This document shows positions 53,510 through 62,367 of a stretch of DNA of 64,000 bases, in pieces. Position 1 is the stretch's first letter; the number at the start of each line of letters is the position of its first letter. The translations under genes and the position numbers were made by a program. The DNA is from JBDHWG01 sp046328505 (GTDB taxonomy: Bacteria; Chloroflexota; Anaerolineae; Epilineales; JAHCIE01). A model generated the notes under the pieces. It was given only the letters and a program-made list of their open reading frames with translations. It searched no databases and was not told the origin of the DNA. Location: contig JAXLWL010000010.1 of assembly GCA_046328505.1 (NCBI GenBank), positions 6,989-70,988 on the forward strand, written 5' to 3'.

Positions 53510-54346
53510 GTGATTGACTACCTTGGCATCGGCAACGTAACCGAGGATATCTGGCCCGACCATGTCACCCCCGGCGGCCCCGTCACCTACGCGGCCCGCG
53601 CGGCGACTACCTGGCTGAGCAAGGTTGCCATCCTCACGGCGGCAAGCGCCGATTTCGACATGGCAGCCGCCTTCCCCCAGGACAACGTCGTTGTGCATCG
53701 GCTCGACTCGCCGGTCACGACGCGCTTTCGCAATGTCTACACTCCCGAAGGCCGCAAGCAACAAGTGTGGCCGTCGCCGGTGCGCATCACGGCCTCGCAC
53801 CTGACGCAGGAGATGCTCGACTGCCCCTTGGTCCACCTCGCGCCCGTCGCCAACGAGATCAACCCGGACGTTGTCTTCCGACTGCCCTCAACGGCGTTCA
53901 TCGGCGTCGCGCCGCAAGGCTGGATGCGGCGCTGGACGGCGGACGGCATCGTCTACGTCGGCCCGTGGGAGGACAGCACCCGCATCCTGGGGCGGGCGAA
54001 TGCCGCCGTGATCAGCGTCGAAGATGTAAACCACGATTGGGACCTTATCCGGGAGTGGGCATCGGCGACGGCGATCCTCGCGGTCACCCAGGGGCCGGAG
54101 GGCTGCACCGTTTTCGTCCACGCGGAACCGACCCAGGTCCCGCCCACTGAGGTCGACATCGTGGATACGACGGGCGCGGGCGACGCGTTCACCGCGTCCC
54201 TGTTCGTAGCGCTCCAGCAAGGCCTCGATCCGATTCGCGCGGCCCGCCTTGCCAACTGTGTCGCGGCCCACTCCGTCGCGCACGCGGCGGGCCAGTGGTT
54301 TCCGACGCGGCAGGACGTCCTGGACTGCATCGCGGCGACGGCGTGA
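53510..54346 (+). CDS. PfkB-family carbohydrate kinase
   Basis: A 278-residue ribokinase-fold kinase. The C-terminal catalytic signature is VDTTGAGDAFTASLFVAL with its catalytic Asp, and the N-terminal IGNVTEDIWPD...GGPVTYAARAA resembles the substrate-entry region. Start is GTG 53510 after GGAGG. It is shorter than most (300-330), with a reduced lid. The substrate could be an amino sugar by context; the sequence does not decide. Confidence 0.88.
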   Translation: MIDYLGIGNVTEDIWPDHVTPGGPVTYAARAATTWLSKVAILTAASADFDMAAAFPQDNVVVHRLDSPVTTRFRNVYTPEGRKQQVWPSPVRITASHLTQEMLDCPLVHLAPVANEINPDVVFRLPSTAFIGVAPQGWMRRWTADGIVYVGPWEDSTRILGRANAAVISVEDVNHDWDLIREWASATAILAVTQGPEGCTVFVHAEPTQVPPTEVDIVDTTGAGDAFTASLFVALQQGLDPIRAARLANCVAAHSVAHAAGQWFPTRQDVLDCIAATA

Positions 54347-54379
54347 TGCCGAATCACCCGAATGAATGATGCGAACCCC

Positions 54380-54408
54380 TTGACACCGCGATACTGAGGC
54401 GTTATACT
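54380..54408 (+). promoter_or_regulatory. Promoter for the RIO-kinase leader
   Basis: TTGACA (54380-54385) - 17 bp - TATACT (54403-54408). Start near 54415, about 337 bases before the chosen ATG. Confidence 0.85.
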
Positions 54409-54414
54409 GGTTCG

Positions 54415-54727
54415 TGGCTAACCGACGCTGTATTTCCAGAAAGCAGACAAGTTATGCGAGTCAATGTAGGCGCTGTCTTTTCCCTGGAGTGCGTCCGGTA
54501 AGCGACGAAGAACATTCAACCGATTGACGTTGCCTCGCGGGGTGATTCGCTCACCCTGTTGAACGTTCATATTGGTTAAGCTCTGACTCGGCCACGGCGC
54601 ACTCTTGCCCCGTGGCCGATTGATTCGCTGGAACGCGAGACATATCGGTCGGCCACGGCGTGCGCCCGTGGCCGACGTTGATTCGGGTTGGCCCTGGGCG
54701 CCCCTGCCCTTGACCAACCCGTTTTCC
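54415..54727 (+). ncRNA. Long structured leader or separate small RNA upstream of the RIO kinase
   Basis: This stretch has no convincing gene but many stems: GAACATTCAAC (54510-54520) with GTTGAACGTTC (54558-54568, one mismatch); inside it GGGTGA/TCACCC (54540-54556); TCGGCCACGG/CCGTGGCCGA (54588-54619); GTCGGCCACGG/CCGTGGCCGAC (54648-54676); and GGGTTGG/CCAACCC (54685-54720) followed by GTTTTCC. An earlier weaker stem joins CCAGAAAGCAGACA and TGTCTTTTCCCTGG (54437-54488). A TGATTCG motif recurs near three stems. It begins at a strong promoter and ends in a terminator-like stem before the kinase, as expected for an attenuator or an independent RNA. I do not recognise a known family. Confidence 0.5.
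54685..54726 (+). terminator. Terminator-like hairpin before the RIO kinase
   Basis: GGGTTGG (54685-54691) pairs with CCAACCC (54714-54720), with GGGCGCCC-type pairing in the loop, followed by GTTTTCC. It would end transcripts before the RIO ribosome binding site unless an alternative fold forms. Confidence 0.5.
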
Positions 54728-54751
54728 ATGCACAGGAGCAAGATTCCAGCG

Positions 54752-55723
54752 ATGCGTAACTACGCGCACCTTATCGATAATTATGATGATGACGACACGT
54801 GGAGCCGCCGCAAGCCCAAGCCGAAGGCGAAGCGCCCCCGCGCCGAGATCATGGCCGAGATGGTCGAAGAAGAACACGCCGTCGACGGCGGGTTCAAGCC
54901 AACCTTCTCCGCCTCCAAGCACGAGCGTGCCTGGATCATCACCTATCTCGGACCTTTCTACGAGGAGCACATCATCTCAGATGTGTTGCGGCAGGTGAAA
55001 GGCGGCAAAGAGGCGACGGTCTACTGCTGCGCAGCGCACCCAAGCATGGGCGTCGACCTGATCGCGGCCAAGGTCTACCGGCCCCGCGAGTTCCGCCAGC
55101 TGCGCAACGACGCGCAGTACCGCCAGGGCCGCCGCGTTCTCGACGATCAGGGCAAGCTCGTCAAGGATGACCGCATGCTGCACGCCGTCGCGAAGGGTTC
55201 GACCTTTGGCAAGCAGCTCGCCCACACCTCGTGGCTCGCCCACGAGTACCGCACCCTCCAGACGCTCCACGCCGCGGGGGCCGACGTGCCCCGCCCGTGG
55301 GCCATCGGCGAGAATGCTATCCTGATGGAGTACCTCGGCGAAGAGGGTATCCCGGCGCCGACGCTTCACGAAACCCGGCTCGACCGCGACGAAGCGCGCG
55401 ATCTGTTCGAGCGCTTGCTGCACAACATCGACCTGATGCTGCAGCACGGCCTCGTGCATGGCGACCTCTCGGCATTTAACGTTCTGTATTGGGAAGGCGA
55501 CGTCAAGATCATCGACTTTCCGCAGGCCGTGGAAATCGCGACCAACCACGACGCGTTCACGCTCTTCCAGCGCGACGTCCAGCGCCTGTGCCAGTACTTC
55601 GACCGCTACGGCGTCGCGCCTCACCCGCGGCGGCTGGCGACCAGGCTCTGGCGGCGCTACGTAGCGGAGGACGACTTCGAAGCGCTCAACATGCTGGCCT
55701 CGCAAACGGAGGACGACGCGTGA
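54752..55723 (+). CDS. RIO-family atypical protein kinase
   Basis: A 323-residue RIO kinase. An acidic then Lys-rich N-terminus (NYDDDDTWSRRKPKPKAKRP) precedes the fold. The ATP region is GGKEATVYCCAAHP and LIAAKVYRPREFRQ (invariant Lys), the hinge ILMEYLGEEG, the catalytic loop LVHGDLSAFNVLYW and the metal-binding IIDFPQAVE. All catalytic residues are present. ATG 54752 is preferred, with AGGAG at 54733-54737; an upstream ATG at 54728 lacks a ribosome binding site and sits beside the terminator-like stem. Bacterial RIO targets are unknown. Its stop overlaps the next start (GTGA). Confidence 0.9.
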   Translation: MRNYAHLIDNYDDDDTWSRRKPKPKAKRPRAEIMAEMVEEEHAVDGGFKPTFSASKHERAWIITYLGPFYEEHIISDVLRQVKGGKEATVYCCAAHPSMGVDLIAAKVYRPREFRQLRNDAQYRQGRRVLDDQGKLVKDDRMLHAVAKGSTFGKQLAHTSWLAHEYRTLQTLHAAGADVPRPWAIGENAILMEYLGEEGIPAPTLHETRLDRDEARDLFERLLHNIDLMLQHGLVHGDLSAFNVLYWEGDVKIIDFPQAVEIATNHDAFTLFQRDVQRLCQYFDRYGVAPHPRRLATRLWRRYVAEDDFEALNMLASQTEDDA

Positions 55724-57021
55724 GGCGGTGGAACCCGGTCCGCGTCTACTGGGTCCTTGGCGGCGGCATCACGCTCGCGAACTCGATGATGTTCGTCGTC
55801 CTGAGTGTGTACTACGTCACCGTCGTCGGAATGAATCCGCTCCAGCTCGTCCTCGTCGGCACCGTGCTAGAGGCGACCATCCTCCTGTTCGAGCTGCCCA
55901 CCGGCATCGTCGCCGACACGTACAGCCGGCGCGTGTCAGTCGTCCTGGCGATGTTTGTACTCGGCGCGGGCTGGCTGCTGGAAGGCTCAATCGCCCTGTT
56001 TGCGACGATTCTCGTGGCGGAGGCGATTCGAGGCGTCGGTGAGACATTCCTGAGTGGGGCGCTGGACGCGTGGCTGGCGGATGAGATTGGCGCAGACAAC
56101 GTTGGGGCAGTCTATGTTCGCGGCGGCCAGATCGACCGTGTCGTCGGTCTGGCCGCCATCGGCATCGGCGTCGCGTTGGCGACGATCCAACCGAACTACA
56201 GTGTGCTGTTTGGAGGCGTGGTGTACGTCGCGCTGGGATTCTTCCTGGCGCTGTTCATGCCCGAGCACGGCTTCGTGCCCGCCCCGCGCGTCGACAGGAA
56301 TCCGCTCCACACCATGCGCCGCACCTTGCGCGATGGGGCTATCGCAGTGCGCGGACGTCCGGTTCTAATGGCCTTGATCGTCGCGAGCGCGCTGTGGGGC
56401 GTGTCCAGCGAGGGCTTCGACAGGCTCTGGGAAGCGCTACTGCTCACCGATTTCACCTTCCCCGCAATTGGGCACTTCCAGCCGGTGGTCTGGTTCGGCA
56501 TCCTGAGCGCGGCAGGCAGTATCTTGAGCCTGGCGGTCGTCGAAGCGGCCAGGCCAAGATTGGAACGTCTGACGCTCGCCCCATCGCGCGCGGCGCGAGC
56601 GCTGGCCGGCTTGACGACTCTCGCCATGTTCGCGATACTGGGCCTGGCGCTGGCGCCGACGTTCGGCGTCGCCTTCGTGCTGCTGCTCGCCAAGAACGTT
56701 TTGTCGGCGCTGGCCGGCCCCCTGCAGCAGTCCTGGCTGGTGCAGAATATACCGGCCCGCGTCCGGGCAACAGTGCTGTCCATGAACAGCCTGTCGAACG
56801 CTCTCGGGCAGACGGTTGGCGGCCCCGGCATCGGCGCGCTCGGCAACAGGCGGGGCTTGCGCAGCGCCATCTTTGCCGCGGGCCTGCTCATTCTGCCGGA
56901 GATCGGCGTGTTCGCCTATGCCGGCCGCGACCCAACCGGCGATGAACCCGTAGTAACGGCTCCGGCCGGTGACAATGCCGTCGTAACGCCGCTAGTCGTT
57001 CCATCGCCGGAGGGCGACTGA
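55720..57021 (+). CDS. Major facilitator superfamily transporter coupled to the RIO kinase
   Basis: A 433-residue transporter with about 12 membrane segments. Start GTG 55720 overlaps the kinase stop by four bases and follows GGAGG inside the kinase gene. FELPTGIVADTYSRRVSVVLA is the MFS motif in the helix 2-3 loop, and GALDAWLADEIG follows in helix 4-5. It resembles the TetA/MFS efflux type. The C-terminal ~40 residues are hydrophilic. Translational coupling to the kinase suggests a shared role. Confidence 0.88.
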   Translation: MRRWNPVRVYWVLGGGITLANSMMFVVLSVYYVTVVGMNPLQLVLVGTVLEATILLFELPTGIVADTYSRRVSVVLAMFVLGAGWLLEGSIALFATILVAEAIRGVGETFLSGALDAWLADEIGADNVGAVYVRGGQIDRVVGLAAIGIGVALATIQPNYSVLFGGVVYVALGFFLALFMPEHGFVPAPRVDRNPLHTMRRTLRDGAIAVRGRPVLMALIVASALWGVSSEGFDRLWEALLLTDFTFPAIGHFQPVVWFGILSAAGSILSLAVVEAARPRLERLTLAPSRAARALAGLTTLAMFAILGLALAPTFGVAFVLLLAKNVLSALAGPLQQSWLVQNIPARVRATVLSMNSLSNALGQTVGGPGIGALGNRRGLRSAIFAAGLLILPEIGVFAYAGRDPTGDEPVVTAPAGDNAVVTPLVVPSPEGD

Positions 57022-57048
57022 GCCGCCAACGCCGGATGCGTAACAGCG

Positions 57049-58611
57049 CTACTCCAGCGCTGCGACGCTGAACGGCTCCTGCGGCTCGATGTAGCCCGTC
57101 TCCATCTGCGCCAGTTGGAGCTTGCCGCTCACGTCGTCGTTGACCGCCTGCCAGTACGTGTAGCTCTCCAGCACCCAGATGCCGCTCTCGCGCGCGCCGT
57201 TGCCCGACCCCTTTATACCGCCGAACGGCAGGTGCGCCTCGGCGCCCGTGGTGGAGTTGTTGATGCTGGTCATGCCGGCCTGGATGGCATCCTTGAACTG
57301 GTATGCCCACTCACGGTTGTTGGTGTAAATAGCCGAGCTGAGGCCGTAGTCGACGCTGTTCGCGACCTGGATCGCCTCGTCTATGCCGCTGACGCCCACC
57401 AAATTGATGGTCGGCCCGAATATCTCCTGCTGGAACAGGCGCATGCCGGGGCGGACACCTTCCCACACTGTCGGCCAGCCGAAGTAGGCGGCGTTCGGGT
57501 CGCCCAGGAAGCCCGCGGGGCGGTTGTCCGGTGTGATACGCCCCGCGCCGTGGAGCAGCGTCGCGCCGTCGTCCTGGCCCCACTGGTAGTGCTCCAGCCA
57601 GGTGCGGAAGAAGCGCTCGTTGATAAACGGCCCGTACAGCACGTCGGGGTACTGGAGCGGGTCGCCGATGCGGACTGCCCGCACGGCGTCCAGAAAGCGG
57701 CTCTTGAACTCGTCGTAGATCGGCGCGTCGAGGATGATGTTGCCGGCGCTCGTACAGCGCTGCCCGCCGGTGCCGAACGCGGCCCAGAGCGCGCCGGCCA
57801 CCGCGTTGTCGAGGTCGGCGTCGGCCATCACGACCAGCGGGTTCTTGCCGCCAAGCTCCAGTGTGGGATGAATCAGGTTGCGCCCGGCGACCGCGCCGAT
57901 CTGGCGGCCGACGGCGGTGCTGCCGGTGAAGGCGATCTTGTTGAGGCGGCCCTCGTCCATCATCTCGACCAGGTACGCGCCCGCGCCATCCCGTCCTCCC
58001 CCGAACACGACGTTGAAGACCCCGACAGGTACGCCCGCTTCGAGGACGAGGCGCGCGAGTGCGTAGGCCGTGGCCGGGGCGTCCTCCGACGGCTTCCAGA
58101 CGATGGTGTTGCCGGTTAGCAGCGCCGGGATGAGCTTCCAACTCGGCACGGCGACCGGGAAGTTGCCCGCCGTGACGATGCCAACCACGCCAAGTGGTCG
58201 GCGGTAGGTCATAAGCTCCTTGCGCGACATCTCGGACGGCACGGTTTGACCGTACAAGCGACGGCCTTCGGACTGGAAGAAGTGACAGGTATCGATGGCC
58301 TCCTGCACGTCGCCGCGCGCCTCCTTGAGTGTCTTGCCCATCTCACGCGTCAGCAGATGGCTCAGCGCCTCCTTCTCCCGCGCGATGGCCGCGCCGATGC
58401 TGCCGATAATCTCGCCGCGAACGGGCGCCGGGGTGGCGCGCCAGGCGGGGAATGCCGCGCGAGCGGCGTCGCAGGCCGCCGCGACCTGGTCGCGCGTCGC
58501 CTCCGGGAACTCACCGAGGATATCCTCGAGATTTGAGGAATTGCGCGAGAGGAAGTGGGAGGGGCTATCGATCTCCTGACCGCCGATGATATTGCAGTAT
58601 CGCCGATTCAT
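57049..58611 (-). CDS. Aldehyde dehydrogenase (ALDH superfamily)
   Basis: A 520-residue NAD(P)-dependent aldehyde dehydrogenase. The general-base Glu is in LELGGKNPLVV, the nucleophile Cys in GTGGQRCTSAGN, the cofactor region in FTGSTAVGRQIG, and EIFGPTINLV and LPFGGIKGSGNGARE close the domain. The pattern is nearest the ALDH7/semialdehyde dehydrogenase group, but the substrate cannot be fixed. It converges on the MFS gene 27 bases away. Confidence 0.92.
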   Translation of the reverse strand: MNRRYCNIIGGQEIDSPSHFLSRNSSNLEDILGEFPEATRDQVAAACDAARAAFPAWRATPAPVRGEIIGSIGAAIAREKEALSHLLTREMGKTLKEARGDVQEAIDTCHFFQSEGRRLYGQTVPSEMSRKELMTYRRPLGVVGIVTAGNFPVAVPSWKLIPALLTGNTIVWKPSEDAPATAYALARLVLEAGVPVGVFNVVFGGGRDGAGAYLVEMMDEGRLNKIAFTGSTAVGRQIGAVAGRNLIHPTLELGGKNPLVVMADADLDNAVAGALWAAFGTGGQRCTSAGNIILDAPIYDEFKSRFLDAVRAVRIGDPLQYPDVLYGPFINERFFRTWLEHYQWGQDDGATLLHGAGRITPDNRPAGFLGDPNAAYFGWPTVWEGVRPGMRLFQQEIFGPTINLVGVSGIDEAIQVANSVDYGLSSAIYTNNREWAYQFKDAIQAGMTSINNSTTGAEAHLPFGGIKGSGNGARESGIWVLESYTYWQAVNDDVSGKLQLAQMETGYIEPQEPFSVAALE

Positions 58612-58628
58612 AAAGTCTCCTAAGCGCA

Positions 58629-58655
58629 GTCATTGCGAGCGCGAGCGAAGCAATC
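58629..58655. repeat. Half-unit of the CATTGCGAG/GAAGCAATC repeat
   Basis: GTCATTGCGAGC and GCGAAGCAATC occur as one half-unit just upstream of the aldehyde dehydrogenase start. It matches the arms of the inverted repeat at 24733-24853 and the arm at 62260-62285. Confidence 0.65.
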
Positions 58656-58769
58656 CCATGGCGGGAGACCGCTTCGCTGCGCTCTCGCTGAGCGTCGCGT
58701 GCGCTGTTTCTTGCCTTGATATGTCCCTCAGTATACTCAGGCGCGCGGCAAACGGAAAGCGCCGAAAAC

Positions 58770-58798
58770 TTGCCCATCTGCCCATCACAGGCTAGAAT
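58770..58798 (+). promoter_or_regulatory. Promoter for the BNR-propeller gene
   Basis: TTGCCC (58770-58775) - 17 bp - TAGAAT (58793-58798); start near 58805, then AGGAGA at 58820-58825 before the ATG. Confidence 0.65.
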
Positions 58799-58831
58799 GC
58801 CAGAACCCACTGACATGACAGGAGAGATCAG

Positions 58832-61800
58832 ATGCCCAACGAGTCCGATTTCAAGGGCCTCCTCGAATGGCGCTGCGTTGGCCCATTCCGAGGCGGCCGC
58901 GTCGTCGCCGTCGCCGGCGACTATCAGAACCCCGCCGTCTTCTATTTCGGCGGCGTCGCCGGCGGCATCTGGAAAACATCTGACGGCGGGCAGTACTGGC
59001 AATGCGTGTCCGACGGCTTCTTGAAGACGTCGTCCGTAGGAGCGTTGGCGGTTGCGCCCTCCGACTCCAACGTGATCTACGCCGGCATGGGCGAGACCAC
59101 CATCCGCATCGACGTCTCGCACGGTGATGGCGTCTATAAGTCCACCGACGCGGGCAAGACGTGGCAGCACATGGGTCTCGCCGACACGCGCCACATCGGC
59201 AAGATCCGCGTCCACCCGAAGAATCCGGACATCGTGTACGTCGCCGCCTTCGGCCACGCGTTTGGCACCAACGCCGAGCGCGGCGTGTACAAGTCGACCG
59301 ACGGCGGGCAGACGTGGCGGCTGACGCTGCACAAGAGCGAAAAGGCCGGCGCGGTCGATCTCAGCATCGACGAAACAAACCCGCGCATCCTTTACGCCGC
59401 CATCTGGGAAGCCTACCGCAGCCCGTGGATGATCTCATCGGGTGGCCCGGACAGCGGCCTGTGGCGCTCCACCGACGGCGGCGAGACGTGGACAGATATA
59501 TCTGAGAACAAGGGCCTGCCGAAGGGCATCAAGGGCAAGATTGGCGTGGCCGCATCGCCCGCGAAGCCCGGCCGGGTCTGGGCGCTGATTCAGCACAAGG
59601 AAGCCGGCGGTCTCTACCGCTCTGACGACTATGGTGACACCTGGCAGCAGGTCAACGAAGATTTCCGCCTGATCTCGCGCGCGTGGTACTACATGCACCT
59701 CACCGCCGATCCGACGGATGGCGACACGGTTTACGTCAATAACCTCCAATTCTGGAAGTCCACCGACGGCGGCAAGACGTTCGGTGATATCGACACGCCC
59801 CACGGCGACAACCACGACCTGTGGATCGACCCCAAGAACCCGCAGCGCATGATCCAGGGCAACGACGGCGGCGCGAACGTGTCGTACAACGGAGCCGCGT
59901 CTTGGTCGACCATCTATAACCAGCCCACCGCCCAGTTCTACCACGTCGCCGCCGACAACCGCGATCCCTACTACATCTACGGCACGCAGCAGGACAACAC
60001 CAGCGTGGCTGTTCCCAGCCGGTCGACCAACGGCGCCATTGTCTGGGGCGACTGCTATGTCGCGGGGACGGGCGAGAGCGGCTACATCGCCGTCCGCCCC
60101 GACGACCACAACATCGTCTACGTCGGCGCCATCGGCAGCTCGCCTGGCGGCGGCAACTCGCTCCAGCGCTACGACCACCGCACCAAGCAAATCCGACTTA
60201 TCACCACATGGCCGCGGGAGATGCGCGGCTATGGGGCCAGCGAGGAAAAGTACCGCTTCCACTGGACATACCCGATCATAATCTCGCCCCACGACCCCGA
60301 CACCCTCTACATCGGCGGCAACATCGTCTTCAAGTCCACCAACGAGGGCCAGTCCTGGCAGCCCATCAGCCTCGACCTCTCCCGCGCCGACCCCAACACT
60401 CTCCAGCCCACCGGCGGCCCGGTCAACCGCGACGCCGTCGGCGCGGAGACGTATGCCGTGGTCTTTGCCCTGGCCGAGTCGTCGTTTGAGAAGGGTGTCC
60501 TGTGGGCCGGCACCGACGACGGCCTCGTCCACATCACCCGCGACGGCGGCGCGTGGTGGAGCAACATCACCCCGCCTGACCTGCCCGAGTGGTCTACCAT
60601 CAGTGGCCTCGAGTTGTCGCCCCACGACCCGGCGACGGCCTACATCGCCGCCTACCGCTACAAGCTCGACGACTACCGCCCCTACGTCTTCAAGACCAAC
60701 GACTACGGTCAGACGTGGCAGAGCATCACCAACGGCTTGCCCGACAACGACTTCCCGCGGGTGATTCGGGAGGATCCGGCGCGGCGAGGGCTGCTGTACC
60801 TGGGGACGGAGACAGGGCTGTACGTGTCGTTCGACGACGGAGCGAACTGGCAGACCTTCCAGTTGAACCTACCGGTGACGCCGGTGCATGACCTGCTCAT
60901 CAAGAACAACGACCTGATCGCGGCGACCCACGGCCGCTCGTTCTGGATCCTCGACGACCTGACACCACTGCACCAGATGAGCGACGCGGTTGCGCAGGGC
61001 CAGGCGCACATGTTCCGGCCGCGCGACACCCTACGCGCCCTACCCGGCACGTTCCAGGGCTGGATTGGCGGCGCGCCCGGCCGGAACTACTCCGGCGGTC
61101 TCGGCGTGGTATCACCGTTCTACGAGAGTCGGACGCCGGAGGGCGCGCTCGTGCGCCGCTTCGTCGAGGCCGGCCAGAACCCGCCGACCGGCGTCATTGT
61201 GACTTACTACCTGGCGAGCGCCCCGGAGCAACCCATCAAGCTCACATTCAAGGATGCCCAGGGCAACGTCATCCGCGAGGTCAGCAGCCTGCTGCCCGAG
61301 GAGCGCGAGAGTGGGAAGCCGAAGGAGCTGCGCGCGCCGGCCAACGCAGGCTGGAACCGTTTCGTCTGGGACCTGCGCTACCCCAACACGCCGAAGGTCC
61401 AGGGCACCGACCCCATCAGCGAGACCGTCTACCCCGGCCCGGTCGTCGTACCCGGCGAGTACCAGGTCACGCTGAGCGTCGGCGATGAGAGCCAGGCACA
61501 GTCATTCCAGCTCACCCCGCGCCCCGACATCACCTCGACGCAGGACGATTTGCAGGCGCAGTTCGACCTGTATCTGAGCATATGGCGCAAGCTCGGCGAG
61601 ACGATCGGGACTATCAACGCCATGCGTGACCTGCGCCAGCAGCTCGACGGCTGGGCGAAGCGCGCCACCGACATGCCAGAGGGCCAGCACATCGCGGAGT
61701 CGGCAGCGACGCTACGGGACAAGATCCTGGACATCGAAAAGATGCTGCAAGTACCGGACCTGCGCCCCGGTTGGCCGGATCAGAACAACAACGGCATCCG

Positions 61801-62008
61801 GCTGCTGGAGAAGCTGGGCGGCATGGTGCCCCTGGTCAGCCTCGGCGACTACCGCCCGACGGACCAGGCGTACCAGGTGTTCGACGACCTGTGCAACCGC
61901 ATTGACGCCCAGGTCGAGCGCTTCGACGAGCTGGTCACCAACAACCTGCCCGCCTTCAACGCGCTCGTGAACGAGGCGCAGATCGGCCCGGTCGTCCTCA
62001 AGGGCTAA
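58832..62008 (+). CDS. Sortilin/VPS10-like BNR-repeat propeller protein
   Basis: A 1058-residue protein. Residues ~1-720 hold at least nine Asp-box (BNR) repeats of the form S-x-D-x-G-x-x-W, for example KSTDAGKTW, KSTDGGQTW, RSTDGGETW, RSDDYGDTW and KTNDYGQTW, as in large VPS10/sortilin-type propellers often annotated as glycosyl hydrolase. GPFRGGRVVAVAG opens the domain. Residues ~770-900 look like a beta-sandwich, and ~920-1058 is helical. There is no signal peptide, unlike most relatives, so localisation is puzzling. Enzymatic activity is not established for this group. Confidence 0.85.
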   Translation: MPNESDFKGLLEWRCVGPFRGGRVVAVAGDYQNPAVFYFGGVAGGIWKTSDGGQYWQCVSDGFLKTSSVGALAVAPSDSNVIYAGMGETTIRIDVSHGDGVYKSTDAGKTWQHMGLADTRHIGKIRVHPKNPDIVYVAAFGHAFGTNAERGVYKSTDGGQTWRLTLHKSEKAGAVDLSIDETNPRILYAAIWEAYRSPWMISSGGPDSGLWRSTDGGETWTDISENKGLPKGIKGKIGVAASPAKPGRVWALIQHKEAGGLYRSDDYGDTWQQVNEDFRLISRAWYYMHLTADPTDGDTVYVNNLQFWKSTDGGKTFGDIDTPHGDNHDLWIDPKNPQRMIQGNDGGANVSYNGAASWSTIYNQPTAQFYHVAADNRDPYYIYGTQQDNTSVAVPSRSTNGAIVWGDCYVAGTGESGYIAVRPDDHNIVYVGAIGSSPGGGNSLQRYDHRTKQIRLITTWPREMRGYGASEEKYRFHWTYPIIISPHDPDTLYIGGNIVFKSTNEGQSWQPISLDLSRADPNTLQPTGGPVNRDAVGAETYAVVFALAESSFEKGVLWAGTDDGLVHITRDGGAWWSNITPPDLPEWSTISGLELSPHDPATAYIAAYRYKLDDYRPYVFKTNDYGQTWQSITNGLPDNDFPRVIREDPARRGLLYLGTETGLYVSFDDGANWQTFQLNLPVTPVHDLLIKNNDLIAATHGRSFWILDDLTPLHQMSDAVAQGQAHMFRPRDTLRALPGTFQGWIGGAPGRNYSGGLGVVSPFYESRTPEGALVRRFVEAGQNPPTGVIVTYYLASAPEQPIKLTFKDAQGNVIREVSSLLPEERESGKPKELRAPANAGWNRFVWDLRYPNTPKVQGTDPISETVYPGPVVVPGEYQVTLSVGDESQAQSFQLTPRPDITSTQDDLQAQFDLYLSIWRKLGETIGTINAMRDLRQQLDGWAKRATDMPEGQHIAESAATLRDKILDIEKMLQVPDLRPGWPDQNNNGIRLLEKLGGMVPLVSLGDYRPTDQAYQVFDDLCNRIDAQVERFDELVTNNLPAFNALVNEAQIGPVVLKG

Positions 62009-62018
62009 GCCATCGGCG

Positions 62019-62107
62019 GGCTAAAGCCACGCTGCTGAGAGGGCAAAGTCCCTTCGGGACTCAACCAGTCCGCAGGACTTCGCCCTCTCAGCGCCAGCGC
62101 TTCAGCC
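62019..62107. repeat. ~90-bp palindromic repeat interrupted at its right edge
   Basis: Outer arms GGCTAAAGC (62019-62027) and GCTTCAGCC (62099-62107) with one mismatch, inner arms GCTGAGAGGGC (62034-62044) and GCCCTCTCAGC (62082-62092) perfect, then AAGTCC/GGACTT. It follows the propeller-gene stop by 10 bases. The TAAA/TTCAG core is shared with 40441-40491. Confidence 0.7.
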
Positions 62108-62367
62108 CTGTCTTTTACACAGAACGTTTGAGCAAGGCTGGCTATTCGGAAGACAGCCCACGGTGTCGCTGCGAGGAGGACGATAGGACGACGAAGCAGC
62201 CTCCCGACTGGTGACAGACACGGCTGATGTGGCTCAGACGGCCTTGAACCAGGGCGCGGGATTGCTTCGCTTCGCTCGCAATGACGGGTAGGTGCTGTGG
62301 CCGCGGTGGCCACGCCGTCTTCCAGCCCCGCTGGCTATCGCGCTGCCGAGATGTGTGTAAAAGACAG
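62108..62367. mobile_element. 260-bp MITE-like non-autonomous element
   Basis: Perfect 14-bp terminal inverted repeats, CTGTCTTTTACACA (62108-62121) and TGTGTAAAAGACAG (62354-62367), are directly bordered by an 11-bp direct repeat GCGCTTCAGCC (62097-62107 and 62368-62378). No transposase is present. The ends contain TGTGTAAAAG, a core also found at ends of IS256-family elements; the usual duplication of that family is 8-9 bp, so this link is tentative. The interior (62163-62285) is a copy of the CATTGCGAG/GAAGCAATC repeat. Confidence 0.7.

Noticed and set aside
54415..54751. Known housekeeping RNA (6S, RNase P, tmRNA) in the RIO leader
   Set aside because: The hallmark sequences of RNase P and tmRNA are absent, and the stems do not form the single bulged rod of 6S RNA.
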